DNA of 44,510 bases from Candidatus Omnitrophota bacterium (GTDB lineage Bacteria; Omnitrophota; Gorgyraeia; Pluralincolimonadales; Pluralincolimonadaceae), in contig JBAZFB010000010.1 in NCBI GenBank assembly GCA_041653595.1, positions 8,936 to 53,445 of the forward strand. Direction: 5' to 3'. Below the pieces are notes generated by a model that made no database searches, was not told the origin of the DNA, and was given only the letters and a program-made list of their open reading frames with translations. Made by a program: the position numbers and the translations under genes. Positions within the stretch are counted from its first letter, which is position 1, and the number at the start of each line of letters is the position of its first letter. Shown piece after piece: positions 16,476 to 24,661 of the stretch.

Positions 16476-16832
16476 ATGAAGAGGTTCTCCCTTTCGCGTC
16501 CCGAAAGGATAACCAAGACATCAGATTTTAAGCAGGCCTTAAAAAACGGCTCGTTCTATAACGGGAGAGCCTTAAAACTGAGCATTTCCCGGAATGATCG
16601 CGGCGTCTCAAGGATAGGCGTTTCGCTCCGCAAACATATATTCAAGCTGGCCGTTTCGCGCAACAAGCTGCGCCGCCATATCAAGGAGGCCTTCAGGCTC
16701 AATAAAGAAAAACTGGAGAAGGGCTACGATATCGTAGCTATCCCGAGAGCCGCGGCAGCTGATTTAAAATACGAAGAGTTGAATTCAGAATTTTTGGCGT
16801 TGTTAAAGAAAGCGGGTATCTCAAAAGATTAA
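16476..16832 (+). CDS. rnpA: Ribonuclease P protein component
   Basis: A 118-residue basic protein, the usual length. It helps RNase P RNA bind and cleave the 5' leader of pre-tRNA. The RNA-binding signature is present as VSRNKLRRHIKEAFR around residues 69-83. The N-terminal RFSLSRPERITKTSDFKQAL matches the family's LxxxxdFxxvf region. It starts 15 bases after rpmH without a strong ribosome binding site and ends one base before the ATG of yidD, so the cluster is tightly coupled. The RNase P RNA gene is not in this window. Confidence 0.95.
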   Translation: MKRFSLSRPERITKTSDFKQALKNGSFYNGRALKLSISRNDRGVSRIGVSLRKHIFKLAVSRNKLRRHIKEAFRLNKEKLEKGYDIVAIPRAAAADLKYEELNSEFLALLKKAGISKD

Positions 16833-17045
16833 ATGGTTAAAAAAAGTTTGTTATGTTTAATAAAGTTCTATCGTAACTTCTTGTCAGGATATAAGTTACA
16901 ATGTTGCAGGTATTACCCATCCTGTTCGGAATACGCGGCTGAAGCGATAGAGAAGAAGGGAGTTTTTAAGGGGATCCTTCTCTCCTCTTTCAGAATTCTA
17001 AAATGCAACCCATTCACTAAAGGCGGATACGATCCGGTAAAATAA
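16833..17045 (+). CDS. yidD: Membrane protein insertion efficiency factor YidD
   Basis: A 70-residue protein of the YidD family, a small amphipathic membrane-associated protein thought to aid YidC-dependent insertion. The family core CRYYPSCSEYAAEAIEKKG (residues 25-43) and terminal CNPFTKGGYDPV are clear. Its ATG directly abuts the rnpA stop, and yidC starts one base after its own stop region. Gene order rnpA-yidD-yidC is typical of many bacteria. Confidence 0.95.
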   Translation: MVKKSLLCLIKFYRNFLSGYKLQCCRYYPSCSEYAAEAIEKKGVFKGILLSSFRILKCNPFTKGGYDPVK

Positions 17046-17046
17046 T

Positions 17047-18687
17047 ATGAATATGGAAAAACGCGCGCTTTTGGCGATCGTAATATCGATGGCGATACTG
17101 TTGTTGACACAGCCGCTCCTCGTAAAATATTTCCCCAGGCAGAATCAGCCGCAAAAGGCATCGGCAAATGTTCAACCCGCGCCGGAGCCGGCAGCGGCCC
17201 AGGTTTCCCCGGCACAAAAGACACAGCAGCCGCCTCAGCCGGTCAAGCTAGTCGATGAAAAAGATATTATCTTTGAGAACGAAGAGTACCGCGCCGTCCT
17301 TTCGAACGCCGGAGGCGTGGTAAAAAGCGTTACCTTGAAAAAGCACCTCGAGGGCGGGAAGCCGATAGTCTTATTCGACGAGCAGAACCCGGCCGATGCC
17401 ACTTTTTCGGTATCAGGGCTCGATCCGGCCCTCGACAAGGCCGTATATTCTCCTTCGATCCGGCAAAACGGGGTCCTTTTTACCGCTAGATCACCCGGCG
17501 GATTAAGCGTGGAGAAGGAGATAACCTTCAGACCCGGCGAATACGCAATAGACCTGCGGCAGACGATCACGAACTATTCTACCCAATCCCGGAACCTTAA
17601 ATATGCGATCGTGGCCGGATCAGGCCTGAGAAGCCTTTCCCCGCAGGACGAAACGTACTCAGAGCTTGTGAAGGAGATAGACGGCAAGATAACTAACGTA
17701 AGCAGGGGCTCTATAAAAAAGCCGGTTACATGGGACGGCATACGGGTCAATTGGGTCTCGCAGAAGGCAAGGTATTTTTCTTTAATAACAAAACCGCCGG
17801 TTTCTTTTAAAGCGGTTTCTTCTAACAAATTGCCGGACAATAAGTTACAAACACAGATAGGTTCGGACAATTTTACCATCACCCCGAATTCATCGGTTAC
17901 CCACGAGTTTATCTTATACGCCGGACCCAATGTTTATAATAATATGAAGAGCCTGAAACTGGGGATAGAGGATTCGGTTTATTTGGGTTTTACGGGCGGT
18001 ATAGGGCGCGTATTATTTGTCATACTTGACCATATCCATAAGGTGGTCAAAAACTGGGGCATGTCTATAATATTCCTTACCGTTTTGATCAATGTCCTGC
18101 TCTTCCCCCTGACTTTTAAGGGGATAAAGTCGATGAAACAAATGCAGGCTCTCCAGCCGAAAATGGAAGCGCTGAAAAAGGCGCATAAAGGCGATTCCCA
18201 GAAACTCAACAGGGAAGTAATGGAGCTCTATAAGAAATATAAGATAAACCCGATGAGCGGTTGCCTGCCCTTGATCTTACAGATGCCGGTCTTCTTCGCC
18301 CTCTATCAGGTCCTTATGCGGTCGATAGAGTTACGCGGCGCCCCCTTCCTTTGGATAAAAGATCTCTCTCAGCCGGACAGGCTCGTCGTATTTAAAACTC
18401 CTATCTTATTGATAGGAACAGACTTAAATATTTTACCCTTATTAATGGCTGTAGCTATGTTCTTCCAGCAGAAGCTTTCTACCCCGCCACAGTCATCATC
18501 TAGCGACCAGATGGCCCAGCAGCAGAAGATGATGGCGATCATGATGCCCATTATTTTCGGTTTCCTGTTTTATCATCTTCCGTCCGGCCTGGTAATGTAC
18601 TGGTTCACCAATACAGTTTTGACGATTGCCGAACAGGAGATCTTCCTTAAAAAGGAAATGTTCCACGTGGAACATTCCGAGAGCTAG
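17047..18687 (+). CDS. yidC: Membrane protein insertase YidC
   Basis: A 546-residue insertase of the Gram-negative type. It has an N-terminal membrane segment (about residues 5-23), a Pro/Gln/Ala-rich linker, and a large periplasmic beta domain (about 70-290). The conserved five-helix C-terminal domain starts near residue 310. KNWGMSIIFLTVLINVLLFPLTF and the NPMSGCLPLILQMPVFFALYQVL block are diagnostic. It inserts inner-membrane proteins alone or with Sec. The last codons (EMFHVEHSES) contain a perfect parS site in the DNA. Start at ATG 17047 or two codons later at 17053; the difference is trivial. Confidence 0.97.
   Translation: MNMEKRALLAIVISMAILLLTQPLLVKYFPRQNQPQKASANVQPAPEPAAAQVSPAQKTQQPPQPVKLVDEKDIIFENEEYRAVLSNAGGVVKSVTLKKHLEGGKPIVLFDEQNPADATFSVSGLDPALDKAVYSPSIRQNGVLFTARSPGGLSVEKEITFRPGEYAIDLRQTITNYSTQSRNLKYAIVAGSGLRSLSPQDETYSELVKEIDGKITNVSRGSIKKPVTWDGIRVNWVSQKARYFSLITKPPVSFKAVSSNKLPDNKLQTQIGSDNFTITPNSSVTHEFILYAGPNVYNNMKSLKLGIEDSVYLGFTGGIGRVLFVILDHIHKVVKNWGMSIIFLTVLINVLLFPLTFKGIKSMKQMQALQPKMEALKKAHKGDSQKLNREVMELYKKYKINPMSGCLPLILQMPVFFALYQVLMRSIELRGAPFLWIKDLSQPDRLVVFKTPILLIGTDLNILPLLMAVAMFFQQKLSTPPQSSSSDQMAQQQKMMAIMMPIIFGFLFYHLPSGLVMYWFTNTVLTIAEQEIFLKKEMFHVEHSES
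18659..18674. promoter_or_regulatory. parS: parS centromere site 1 (inside the 3' end of yidC)
   Basis: TGTTCCACGTGGAACA is a perfect 16-bp palindrome of the bacterial parS type bound by ParB. It is read as codons for MFHVEH near the C-terminus of YidC. An identical copy lies at 20699-20714, and parA and parB follow. Confidence 0.95.
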
Positions 18688-18694
18688 AGGGCCT

Positions 18695-18898
18695 ATGAAG
18701 TCTATTGAAGCCGAAGGAAAGACCACAAAAGAAGCTATTCACCTGGCGCTGCAGAAGCTCGGGGTTAGCCGCGACAAGGTCCACGTTAAGGTCCTCTCCG
18801 AAGGCCGCCGGGGCCTCTTTGGTATGGAAGGCCTGAAACTGGCCAAAGTCAAGATAACCTTAAAAGAAGAAACCCACCAAACACACCACAAAGTTTGA
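18695..18898 (+). CDS. Jag-N domain protein lacking KH and R3H domains
   Basis: A 67-residue protein beginning MKSIEAEGKTTKEAIHLALQ. The first 55 residues match the Jag/SpoIIIJ-associated N-terminal domain (EAEGKTxxEAIxxALxxLGVxRDxVxVKVLSEGxxGLFG), normally followed by KH and R3H RNA-binding domains. Here the protein ends with a short hydrophilic tail (EETHQTHHKV), and the next gene begins 16 bases later. So this is a naturally short or truncated Jag (KhpB). The position directly after yidC is the classic jag position. The start follows the family; yidC ends eight bases upstream. An RNA-binding role cannot be assumed without the KH domain. Confidence 0.85.
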   Translation: MKSIEAEGKTTKEAIHLALQKLGVSRDKVHVKVLSEGRRGLFGMEGLKLAKVKITLKEETHQTHHKV

Positions 18899-18914
18899 TC
18901 CGGAAGTACCCAAA

Positions 18915-20675
18915 ATGCCCGGGATACCTTATTCTAAGGACTATGATGTCATAGTGGTAGGCGGAGGCCATGCAGGCTGCGAAGCTGCCCTGTGCGCGGC
19001 CAGGATGGGCTTAAAATGCCTTCTTTTGACCATGGACCCGGATACCATGGCCCAAATGTCCTGCAACCCCGCCATAGGCGGACTCGCCAAAGGCCATATC
19101 GTCCGGGAGATCGATGCGCTTGGCGGTGAGATGGCAAAAGTGGCTGATAAGACCGGTATCCAGTTCCGGCTTCTTAATACCAAGAAAGGCCCGGCTGTCC
19201 AGGCACCCCGCGCCCAGGCAGATAAGAAACTTTACCGGCTGACGATGAAGAAGGTCCTCGAAGGCCAGGACAATCTAGAGTTAAAGCAAGAGACCGCTGA
19301 GGAGATAATTACCTCGAGCGGGAAAGCCGCAGGCGTCCTTTGCCAATCAAGTGCGCGGTATGGCGCCAAGGCGGTTATTATCACAACAGGCACATTCCTG
19401 AACGGACTGATACATATAGGGATGACAACCTTCCCTGCAGGCAGGATCGGGGAGCCTCCGGCTGTCAGGTTATCGGACTCATTACGTTCGTTAGGATTTG
19501 AAATAAAAAGACTTAAGACAGGAACCCCGGCCAGGCTAAAGAAAGGATCTATAGACTTCTCCAAGACAGAGATCCAGGATGGCGATCCGGAGCCGACACC
19601 CTTCTCATTTTCTACCGAAATAATAGAGCTGCGGCAGGTCCCTTGCCATATCACTTATACAAACCACGAGACACACAAATTCATCTTGGACAACCTTGAC
19701 CGCTCACCGCTTTACAGCGGGAAGATCAAAGGAGTCGGCCCTCGCTACTGTCCGTCAATTGAAGACAAAGTCGTAAGATTTAAAGACAAAGAGCGCCACC
19801 AGATATTCCTTGAGCCGGAAGGATTGGATTCCGATGAGATATATCCTAACGGAGTTTCCACAAGCCTCCCCGAGGATGTCCAGTTATCTATGTTAAGGAC
19901 CATCAAAGGGTTAGAGCATTGCGAAGTGGTTCGTTTTGGTTACGCCATCGAATACGACTTCTGCCCGCCCACCCAGCTTAAACCTACGCTTGAGACAAAG
20001 CTTATAGATGGACTTTACTTTGCCGGACAGATCAATGGCACATCAGGCTATGAAGAAGCCGCCGGCCAGGGCCTTATTGCCGGGATCAACGCCGCGCAAA
20101 AAATTAAAGGCAAAGGGCCTTTTGTCCTGAAACGGTCGGAAGCTTACATAGGCGTATTAATTGATGACCTGGTGACGAAAGGCACAAACGAGCCATATCG
20201 CATGTTTACCTCCCGCGCGGAATATAGACTTCTATTGCGCCATGACAATGCCGACATACGGCTTATGGGTTATGGTCATGAGTTAGGCCTTATACCGGAA
20301 CCGCAATATAAGGCGCTGATCGAGAAAAAGAAGATGATCGAGACAAGCGTCACTGCCTTAAAGCGCAAACGTCCCGGCGAGATATCTTCGTTTCCCGGCG
20401 AGATCAGGAAACAGGCCGAGCTAGAGGTAAAATACGAAGGCTATATCAATAGGCAGGTCCGCGAGGCCGAAAAGCTCAAAAAGCTCGAACAGGTAACGAT
20501 ACCTTCGACGATAGATTTCAAGAACATCAAAGGCCTGCGGAAGGAAGCCCAGGAAAAGTTCGACAAGATAAAGCCCGGGTCTGTCGGCCAGGCCTCAAGG
20601 ATATCAGGTATTTCGCCGTGCGATATCTCGCTTCTCTATGTCTATATAGAAGCCCTCCATAAAAGAAAATCTTGA
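18915..20675 (+). CDS. mnmG: tRNA uridine-5-carboxymethylaminomethyl modification enzyme MnmG (GidA)
   Basis: A 586-residue FAD enzyme that, with MnmE, modifies U34 of certain tRNAs. The FAD motif VVGGGHAGCEAA (about residues 14-25), CNPAIGGLAKGHIVREIDALGG, and YFAGQINGTSGYEEAAGQGL are diagnostic. The C-terminal block VGQASRISGISPCDISLLYVYIE is present. The protein is about 35-40 residues shorter than E. coli MnmG. The missing part is the segment before VKYEGYI that usually contains an LLxRPExxY motif. No mnmE or rsmG lies beside it, unlike many origins. Its stop overlaps the -35 element of the parA promoter. Confidence 0.96.
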   Translation: MPGIPYSKDYDVIVVGGGHAGCEAALCAARMGLKCLLLTMDPDTMAQMSCNPAIGGLAKGHIVREIDALGGEMAKVADKTGIQFRLLNTKKGPAVQAPRAQADKKLYRLTMKKVLEGQDNLELKQETAEEIITSSGKAAGVLCQSSARYGAKAVIITTGTFLNGLIHIGMTTFPAGRIGEPPAVRLSDSLRSLGFEIKRLKTGTPARLKKGSIDFSKTEIQDGDPEPTPFSFSTEIIELRQVPCHITYTNHETHKFILDNLDRSPLYSGKIKGVGPRYCPSIEDKVVRFKDKERHQIFLEPEGLDSDEIYPNGVSTSLPEDVQLSMLRTIKGLEHCEVVRFGYAIEYDFCPPTQLKPTLETKLIDGLYFAGQINGTSGYEEAAGQGLIAGINAAQKIKGKGPFVLKRSEAYIGVLIDDLVTKGTNEPYRMFTSRAEYRLLLRHDNADIRLMGYGHELGLIPEPQYKALIEKKKMIETSVTALKRKRPGEISSFPGEIRKQAELEVKYEGYINRQVREAEKLKKLEQVTIPSTIDFKNIKGLRKEAQEKFDKIKPGSVGQASRISGISPCDISLLYVYIEALHKRKS

Positions 20676-20699
20676 CAAAAAATCCGGCTCTGTTAAAAT
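20672..20699 (+). promoter_or_regulatory. Promoter of parA-parB
   Basis: TTGACA (20672-20677) overlaps the mnmG stop codon. TAAAAT (20694-20699) follows after a 16-base spacer. The predicted transcription start near 20706 falls inside parS site 2, leaving under ten bases before the parA ATG. ParB bound at parS should therefore block this promoter. Confidence 0.75.
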
Positions 20700-20714
20700 G
20701 TTCCACGTGGAACA
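20699..20714. promoter_or_regulatory. parS: parS centromere site 2 (between parA promoter and start codon)
   Basis: A second perfect TGTTCCACGTGGAACA, ending at the base before the parA ATG. It is identical to site 1, two kilobases away. It lies on the likely transcription start of parAB, joining segregation to autoregulation. Confidence 0.95.
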
Positions 20715-21548
20715 ATGGCAAAGATAATCTCTGTCTGCAATCAGAAGGGCGGCGTCGGTAAAACTACCACAGCCATAAACCTCGCCTCGTTCATCGCGTT
20801 GGCAGGGCGCAATGTTTTGGTCGTCGATTGCGATCCCCAGGCCAATGCTACCTCCGGCCTCGGTATTGACAAAAAACAAGTCAAAGAATCTATCTACGAC
20901 GTCCTTATCAACGGAAAAGAAATTTCACAAGTAATTGTAAATACTAAACTTACAAACTTATATATTATCCCGTCAAACGTCCACCTTACGGGCATGGAAG
21001 TCGAACTCGTTAATTCAGAAAGCCGGGAGTTCCATTTAAAACAAGCGCTTGAGCACATAAGGCCCTCATTCGATTATATAATCCTCGATGCCCCGCCGAG
21101 CCTCGGGCTCTTGACGATAAACGCGCTGACCGCATCCAAGTCCGCCCTGATACCGTTGCAATGTGAATACTATGCGCTCGAGGGGTTATCCCAACTGCTC
21201 AGCACCATCAACCTGGTCAGGCAGAACCTGAACCCGTCGCTCGAGATAGAGGGCATCCTCCTCACCATGGCCGACTTCAGGACAAAGCTGACCGACGAGG
21301 TCATAAAAGAAGCGAGGAATTATTTCGGCGATAAGGTCTATAAGACGGTAATACCGCGTTCCGTGAAATTAGGTGAGGCGCCGGGCTTCGGCGTTCCGAT
21401 CGTAATGTATGACAAGCATTCACAGGGCGCGCGCAGTTATTACGAATTCGCAAAAGAATTCCTGAAAATAGATTTTCCGCTCGAACTGAACACAAAGCCA
21501 GAAAAGGAGATCCCTGATGGAGAAGAGAGTATTAGGAAAGGGGCTTAA
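20715..21548 (+). CDS. parA: Chromosome partitioning ATPase ParA (Soj)
   Basis: A 277-residue deviant-Walker ATPase. It begins MAKIISVCNQKGGVGKTTTA with the signature KGGVGKTTT (residues 11-19), then DCDPQANATSGLG (36-48) and the DAPPSLGLLT motif near 117-126. ParA forms nucleotide-dependent dimers on the nucleoid that move ParB-parS complexes; it may also act on DnaA. There is no clear ribosome binding site: the parS palindrome occupies the 16 bases before ATG, so translation may start on an almost leaderless message. It overlaps parB by 32 nt. Confidence 0.97.
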   Translation: MAKIISVCNQKGGVGKTTTAINLASFIALAGRNVLVVDCDPQANATSGLGIDKKQVKESIYDVLINGKEISQVIVNTKLTNLYIIPSNVHLTGMEVELVNSESREFHLKQALEHIRPSFDYIILDAPPSLGLLTINALTASKSALIPLQCEYYALEGLSQLLSTINLVRQNLNPSLEIEGILLTMADFRTKLTDEVIKEARNYFGDKVYKTVIPRSVKLGEAPGFGVPIVMYDKHSQGARSYYEFAKEFLKIDFPLELNTKPEKEIPDGEESIRKGA

Positions 21549-22374
21549 GGCCTTAATCCCGGACGATGTCCCGCAAAGGTCCGAAAGCAGGGGAACGGTC
21601 CAATTAAAAGTCAGCGAGATAATACCCGGCAGGTTCCAGCCCAGGGAGGTCTTCGACCCGGATAAGCTTAAAGAATTGATGCTCTCGATAAAAGAGAAAG
21701 GCGTCATACAGCCGGTCATCGTGCGCCCGAAAGGCGACGGCTATGAGTTGATCGCCGGCGAGAGGCGATTGAGGGCCGCAAAAGGATTGGGGATGGAACT
21801 GGTCCCGGCGATAATAAAAGATGTCAAAGACGACGAGGCCCTTGAGATCGCCCTTATCGAGAATATCCAGCGCGACAATCTGAACCCGATCGAGGAAGCG
21901 AAAGCGTACCAGAGGCTTTCCGAGGAGTTTTCTTTTACGCAAGAACAGATATCCGAGAAAGTGGGCAGGAACAGGGCGTCGGTCTCGAATACACTGAGGC
22001 TCTTGAGGCTCCCGGATAAGATAAAAGAAGAGATATATCTCGGAAGGATCTCGATGGGCCACGCCAAGGCGATCCTGATGCTCGATTCCGAACAGTCGCA
22101 GCTGGAACTCTGCTTAAAGATAATAAGGCGAGGCCTCTCGGTCAGGGAAGCGGAATATTTTGTCAAGCGTAAGATCGTCGGGAGAGCGCGCCCGGCGAGG
22201 CCTAGGAAACATTCGACCGAGGTCCGCGCGGTCGAGGAAGAACTGCAGAGGATACTCGGGACAAAGGTGACCCTCCTGCATAATAACAAGCGCGGCAAGA
22301 TCCTTATCGAGTATTATTCCAACGACGACCTGGAGAGGCTGCTGAACTTGCTCCGCGGGCGCGCCAGGTCATAG
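21517..22374 (+). CDS. parB: Chromosome partitioning protein ParB (Spo0J)
   Basis: A 285-residue parS-binding CTP-dependent clamp. It starts MEKRVLGKGLKALIPDD, the typical ParB N-terminus, with AAAAGGAGAT upstream inside parA. The ParB/Srx domain (about 28-115) contains PVIVRPKGDGYELIAGERRLRA, including the GERRxRA CTP-binding motif. NLNPIEEAKAYQRL follows, then a helix-turn-helix with the QEQISEKVGRNRASVSNTLRLLRLP block (about 148-172). The C-terminal part is a dimerisation region. Its last 61 bases overlap the 3' end of the convergent membrane gene. Confidence 0.97.
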   Translation: MEKRVLGKGLKALIPDDVPQRSESRGTVQLKVSEIIPGRFQPREVFDPDKLKELMLSIKEKGVIQPVIVRPKGDGYELIAGERRLRAAKGLGMELVPAIIKDVKDDEALEIALIENIQRDNLNPIEEAKAYQRLSEEFSFTQEQISEKVGRNRASVSNTLRLLRLPDKIKEEIYLGRISMGHAKAILMLDSEQSQLELCLKIIRRGLSVREAEYFVKRKIVGRARPARPRKHSTEVRAVEEELQRILGTKVTLLHNNKRGKILIEYYSNDDLERLLNLLRGRARS

Positions 22375-23912
22375 AGGATAACCAGGAAAGCGCAGCATAA
22401 TATTGAAAGCGCGGCCCAGGTTTTGACGACCGGTTTTACGGGCACAGATTTAAAAGTCCCGTCCCTCAGAAGTATCTTCGCTTTATCCGTCTCCGCTATC
22501 AACCTGAATTTATATTTATCCGAGGCTATCTTTAACGCGGCCATATCGTAATTTCCATCCATCTCCCTTAACCAAATAGCCGATTTCGACGAACCGAATT
22601 CATTGATCGGGATATTCGGCCTTTTTATCTCGTAGAATGTCTGGGCCGCGTTCGGCCGTCCGGTCGTCGCCGAGAGCATCGCCCCGATATAAACCCAGTT
22701 GGAGCAGATTATATCTTCCGGGGCGGTATTCTTCTCTATGATCCTTACCCAGTCCTTTGCCTCGGCGTCGACCAGGTTTATCTCCAGCGGTCTCGCGTGT
22801 TTTTTGAGGGACGGAATGAGGTTGTCAGCCGTCGAATCCAATAAAAATAAAGCCGATGCCTTCCTGCCGTCTTCCCCGTCCGGGTACGACGAGATAGTCG
22901 GAGAGAAGATGTTTATGAAGATCAGCAGTGAGGCCGAATAAAAGAGTGCCAGGCGCGCCCCGGCGTTTTTCCCTGACAGGAACCTTTCCAGCATTCCGTA
23001 AATTTTCTCCAATCCCGCCCCGGCGAAGAAGATGACAGGAAGGAGGCCTTCCCCGCTTAAAAACCTGAACCTATAGTTAATCGCCAGGGGCAGGAGAGCC
23101 AGAAATAGCGCGATGAAAAAAAGGCCGCGGACCCTGAATTGCCTGTCCGCGAGCCTGCCGAGGCCCGTCGCGGCGAACAGATATATAAGCGGATAAAATT
23201 CGAGCAGATCGTTTTCAGCGACTTTTACCCCGAGCGGGTTTTCAAGGCCATGTATGTTTGCCAGGACGTGTATTATCACCGGCGCAGACAGCGCCAGGGA
23301 GAAAAGGACGGTTTTCAGCACCCGCATCAGGATATCTCTTCTCGCCAGTCCGTAGAGAATGAACGCCAGAAGGCCCAGCCAGGGCATGCCGAGGTGGGTA
23401 TAAAAAGCGCACGCGATAAGCATCGGGCAGGCTAACTTCCTGTTTTCCTCGAACGCATAGAACGCCAGCAGGATGAATATCAACGACAGGGTTACGGGTA
23501 TAGTGATCGTTAATTTCAGGAAGAACGTAAAAGGGATTGCCGCGGCGACAGCTACGAAGAAACCTGTTTTCGGCGAAAAGAGCCTGTTGGCGACGAAGGA
23601 AAGCGTAGCCAGGAGGGACACGAATGACAATGCCGAGAAAAGCCTGGCTATGAAGAGTATGTCGAGCCCCATCTTATACGGGATCAGCAACAAGAGGTGG
23701 AAGAGCGGAGGATAGAGGTGTATATTGCCGGCAGGCGCTAACTCCCAAAAGGCATGGTTAACTATCCCGCCGGCCGTATCAAAACCCCGCATTACATTGA
23801 TATGATAGTATATATCGAGGAAGAACGGGAACTTTTGCCAGTTAAGGAGCGAAAGAAGAAAGAGGCAGGCAATGAGTATTGAACTTGACAGTCTCCAGTT
23901 CGGTTTGGGCAT
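22314..23912 (-). CDS. Multi-pass membrane protein, GT-C glycosyltransferase-like
   Basis: A 532-residue protein with around ten to twelve hydrophobic segments in the first 340 residues, one more near the C-terminus (about 498-518), and a soluble region between. The first extracytoplasmic loop has FFLDIYYHIN (30-39), an acidic and His pattern similar to the catalytic loop of GT-C transferases that use polyprenyl-phosphate sugars. HLYPPLFHLLLLIPY follows. No closer family is recognised. It is the last gene of the left-hand glycan arm, ten bases after the Dol-P-Man synthase-like gene. Its stop lies inside parB on the other strand. Confidence 0.7.
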   Translation of the reverse strand: MPKPNWRLSSSILIACLFLLSLLNWQKFPFFLDIYYHINVMRGFDTAGGIVNHAFWELAPAGNIHLYPPLFHLLLLIPYKMGLDILFIARLFSALSFVSLLATLSFVANRLFSPKTGFFVAVAAAIPFTFFLKLTITIPVTLSLIFILLAFYAFEENRKLACPMLIACAFYTHLGMPWLGLLAFILYGLARRDILMRVLKTVLFSLALSAPVIIHVLANIHGLENPLGVKVAENDLLEFYPLIYLFAATGLGRLADRQFRVRGLFFIALFLALLPLAINYRFRFLSGEGLLPVIFFAGAGLEKIYGMLERFLSGKNAGARLALFYSASLLIFINIFSPTISSYPDGEDGRKASALFLLDSTADNLIPSLKKHARPLEINLVDAEAKDWVRIIEKNTAPEDIICSNWVYIGAMLSATTGRPNAAQTFYEIKRPNIPINEFGSSKSAIWLREMDGNYDMAALKIASDKYKFRLIAETDKAKILLRDGTFKSVPVKPVVKTWAALSILCCAFLVILYDLARPRSKFSSLSRSSLE

Positions 23913-23922
23913 AGCGGCCTCT

Positions 23923-24651
23923 CTAAGAGCGCATAAGGTGCAGCGATATCTTTAATCTTTCAAAACCCAGCCTCGATACGGTAAAGAAAGCCTCCCGTAT
24001 TATTTTATCCTCCATCTTCGAAGAGCCCACGCTTCTATTGACAAAAACGATCGGTATTTCTTTAATAATAAATTTTTTCCTCAAGCAAAATTCAGTCATC
24101 TCTATCTGAAAGGCATACCCATCAGCCTTTGTCCTCTCAAAAGGGATTTCTTTCAACGCCTCTTTGCGGAAGCACTTGAAACCGCTTGTCCAATCCCTGA
24201 TCTTAAAACCTACGATAAAACGGGTAAATAAATTAGCTATATAACTTAGGACTAACCGGTTGAATGGCCAGTCGACCACGTGGATACCCCGGATATAGCG
24301 CGAACCGATGACCACATCCGCCTTTTTCGCTTGCTCGAGGAATTCCGGTATGTATTTAGGATCGTGCGACAGGTCGGCGTCCATCTGGATTATGTAATCT
24401 ACGTCCATGGCGACGGCGTAGCGGAAACCGTCCTGGTAGGCCAGTCCGATGCCCATTTTTTTTGGGCGCTTGATCAGATGGATTTGAGGGTGAAGCCGGC
24501 TAAGGCGTTCAACTTCCGCGCCCGTGCCGTCGGGCGAGTTATCATCTGCTATGACGATATGCGAGACTTCCGGGAGCGCCAGCAGGCATTCCAGTAGGAA
24601 ACTGATATTTTCTTTTTCATTGTATGTAGGTATCACAACAGCTGTTTTCAT
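23923..24651 (-). CDS. Polyprenol-phosphate mannose synthase-like GT2 glycosyltransferase
   Basis: A 242-residue soluble GT2 enzyme. The start chosen is MKTAVVIPTYNEKEN because that is where homologues begin; the frame continues upstream into the next gene. DDNSPDGT (36-43) and the metal-binding DADLSHDP (91-98) fit the dolichol-phosphate mannose synthase (DPM1) class, as does DWTSGFKCFRKEAL near 157-170. Such enzymes transfer a hexose from a nucleotide sugar to a polyprenyl phosphate, making the donor used by membrane GT-C enzymes. The next two membrane proteins are natural partners. The sugar cannot be predicted with certainty. Confidence 0.88.
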   Translation of the reverse strand: MKTAVVIPTYNEKENISFLLECLLALPEVSHIVIADDNSPDGTGAEVERLSRLHPQIHLIKRPKKMGIGLAYQDGFRYAVAMDVDYIIQMDADLSHDPKYIPEFLEQAKKADVVIGSRYIRGIHVVDWPFNRLVLSYIANLFTRFIVGFKIRDWTSGFKCFRKEALKEIPFERTKADGYAFQIEMTEFCLRKKFIIKEIPIVFVNRSVGSSKMEDKIIREAFFTVSRLGFERLKISLHLMRS

Positions 24652-24661
24652 AACACCCTTT

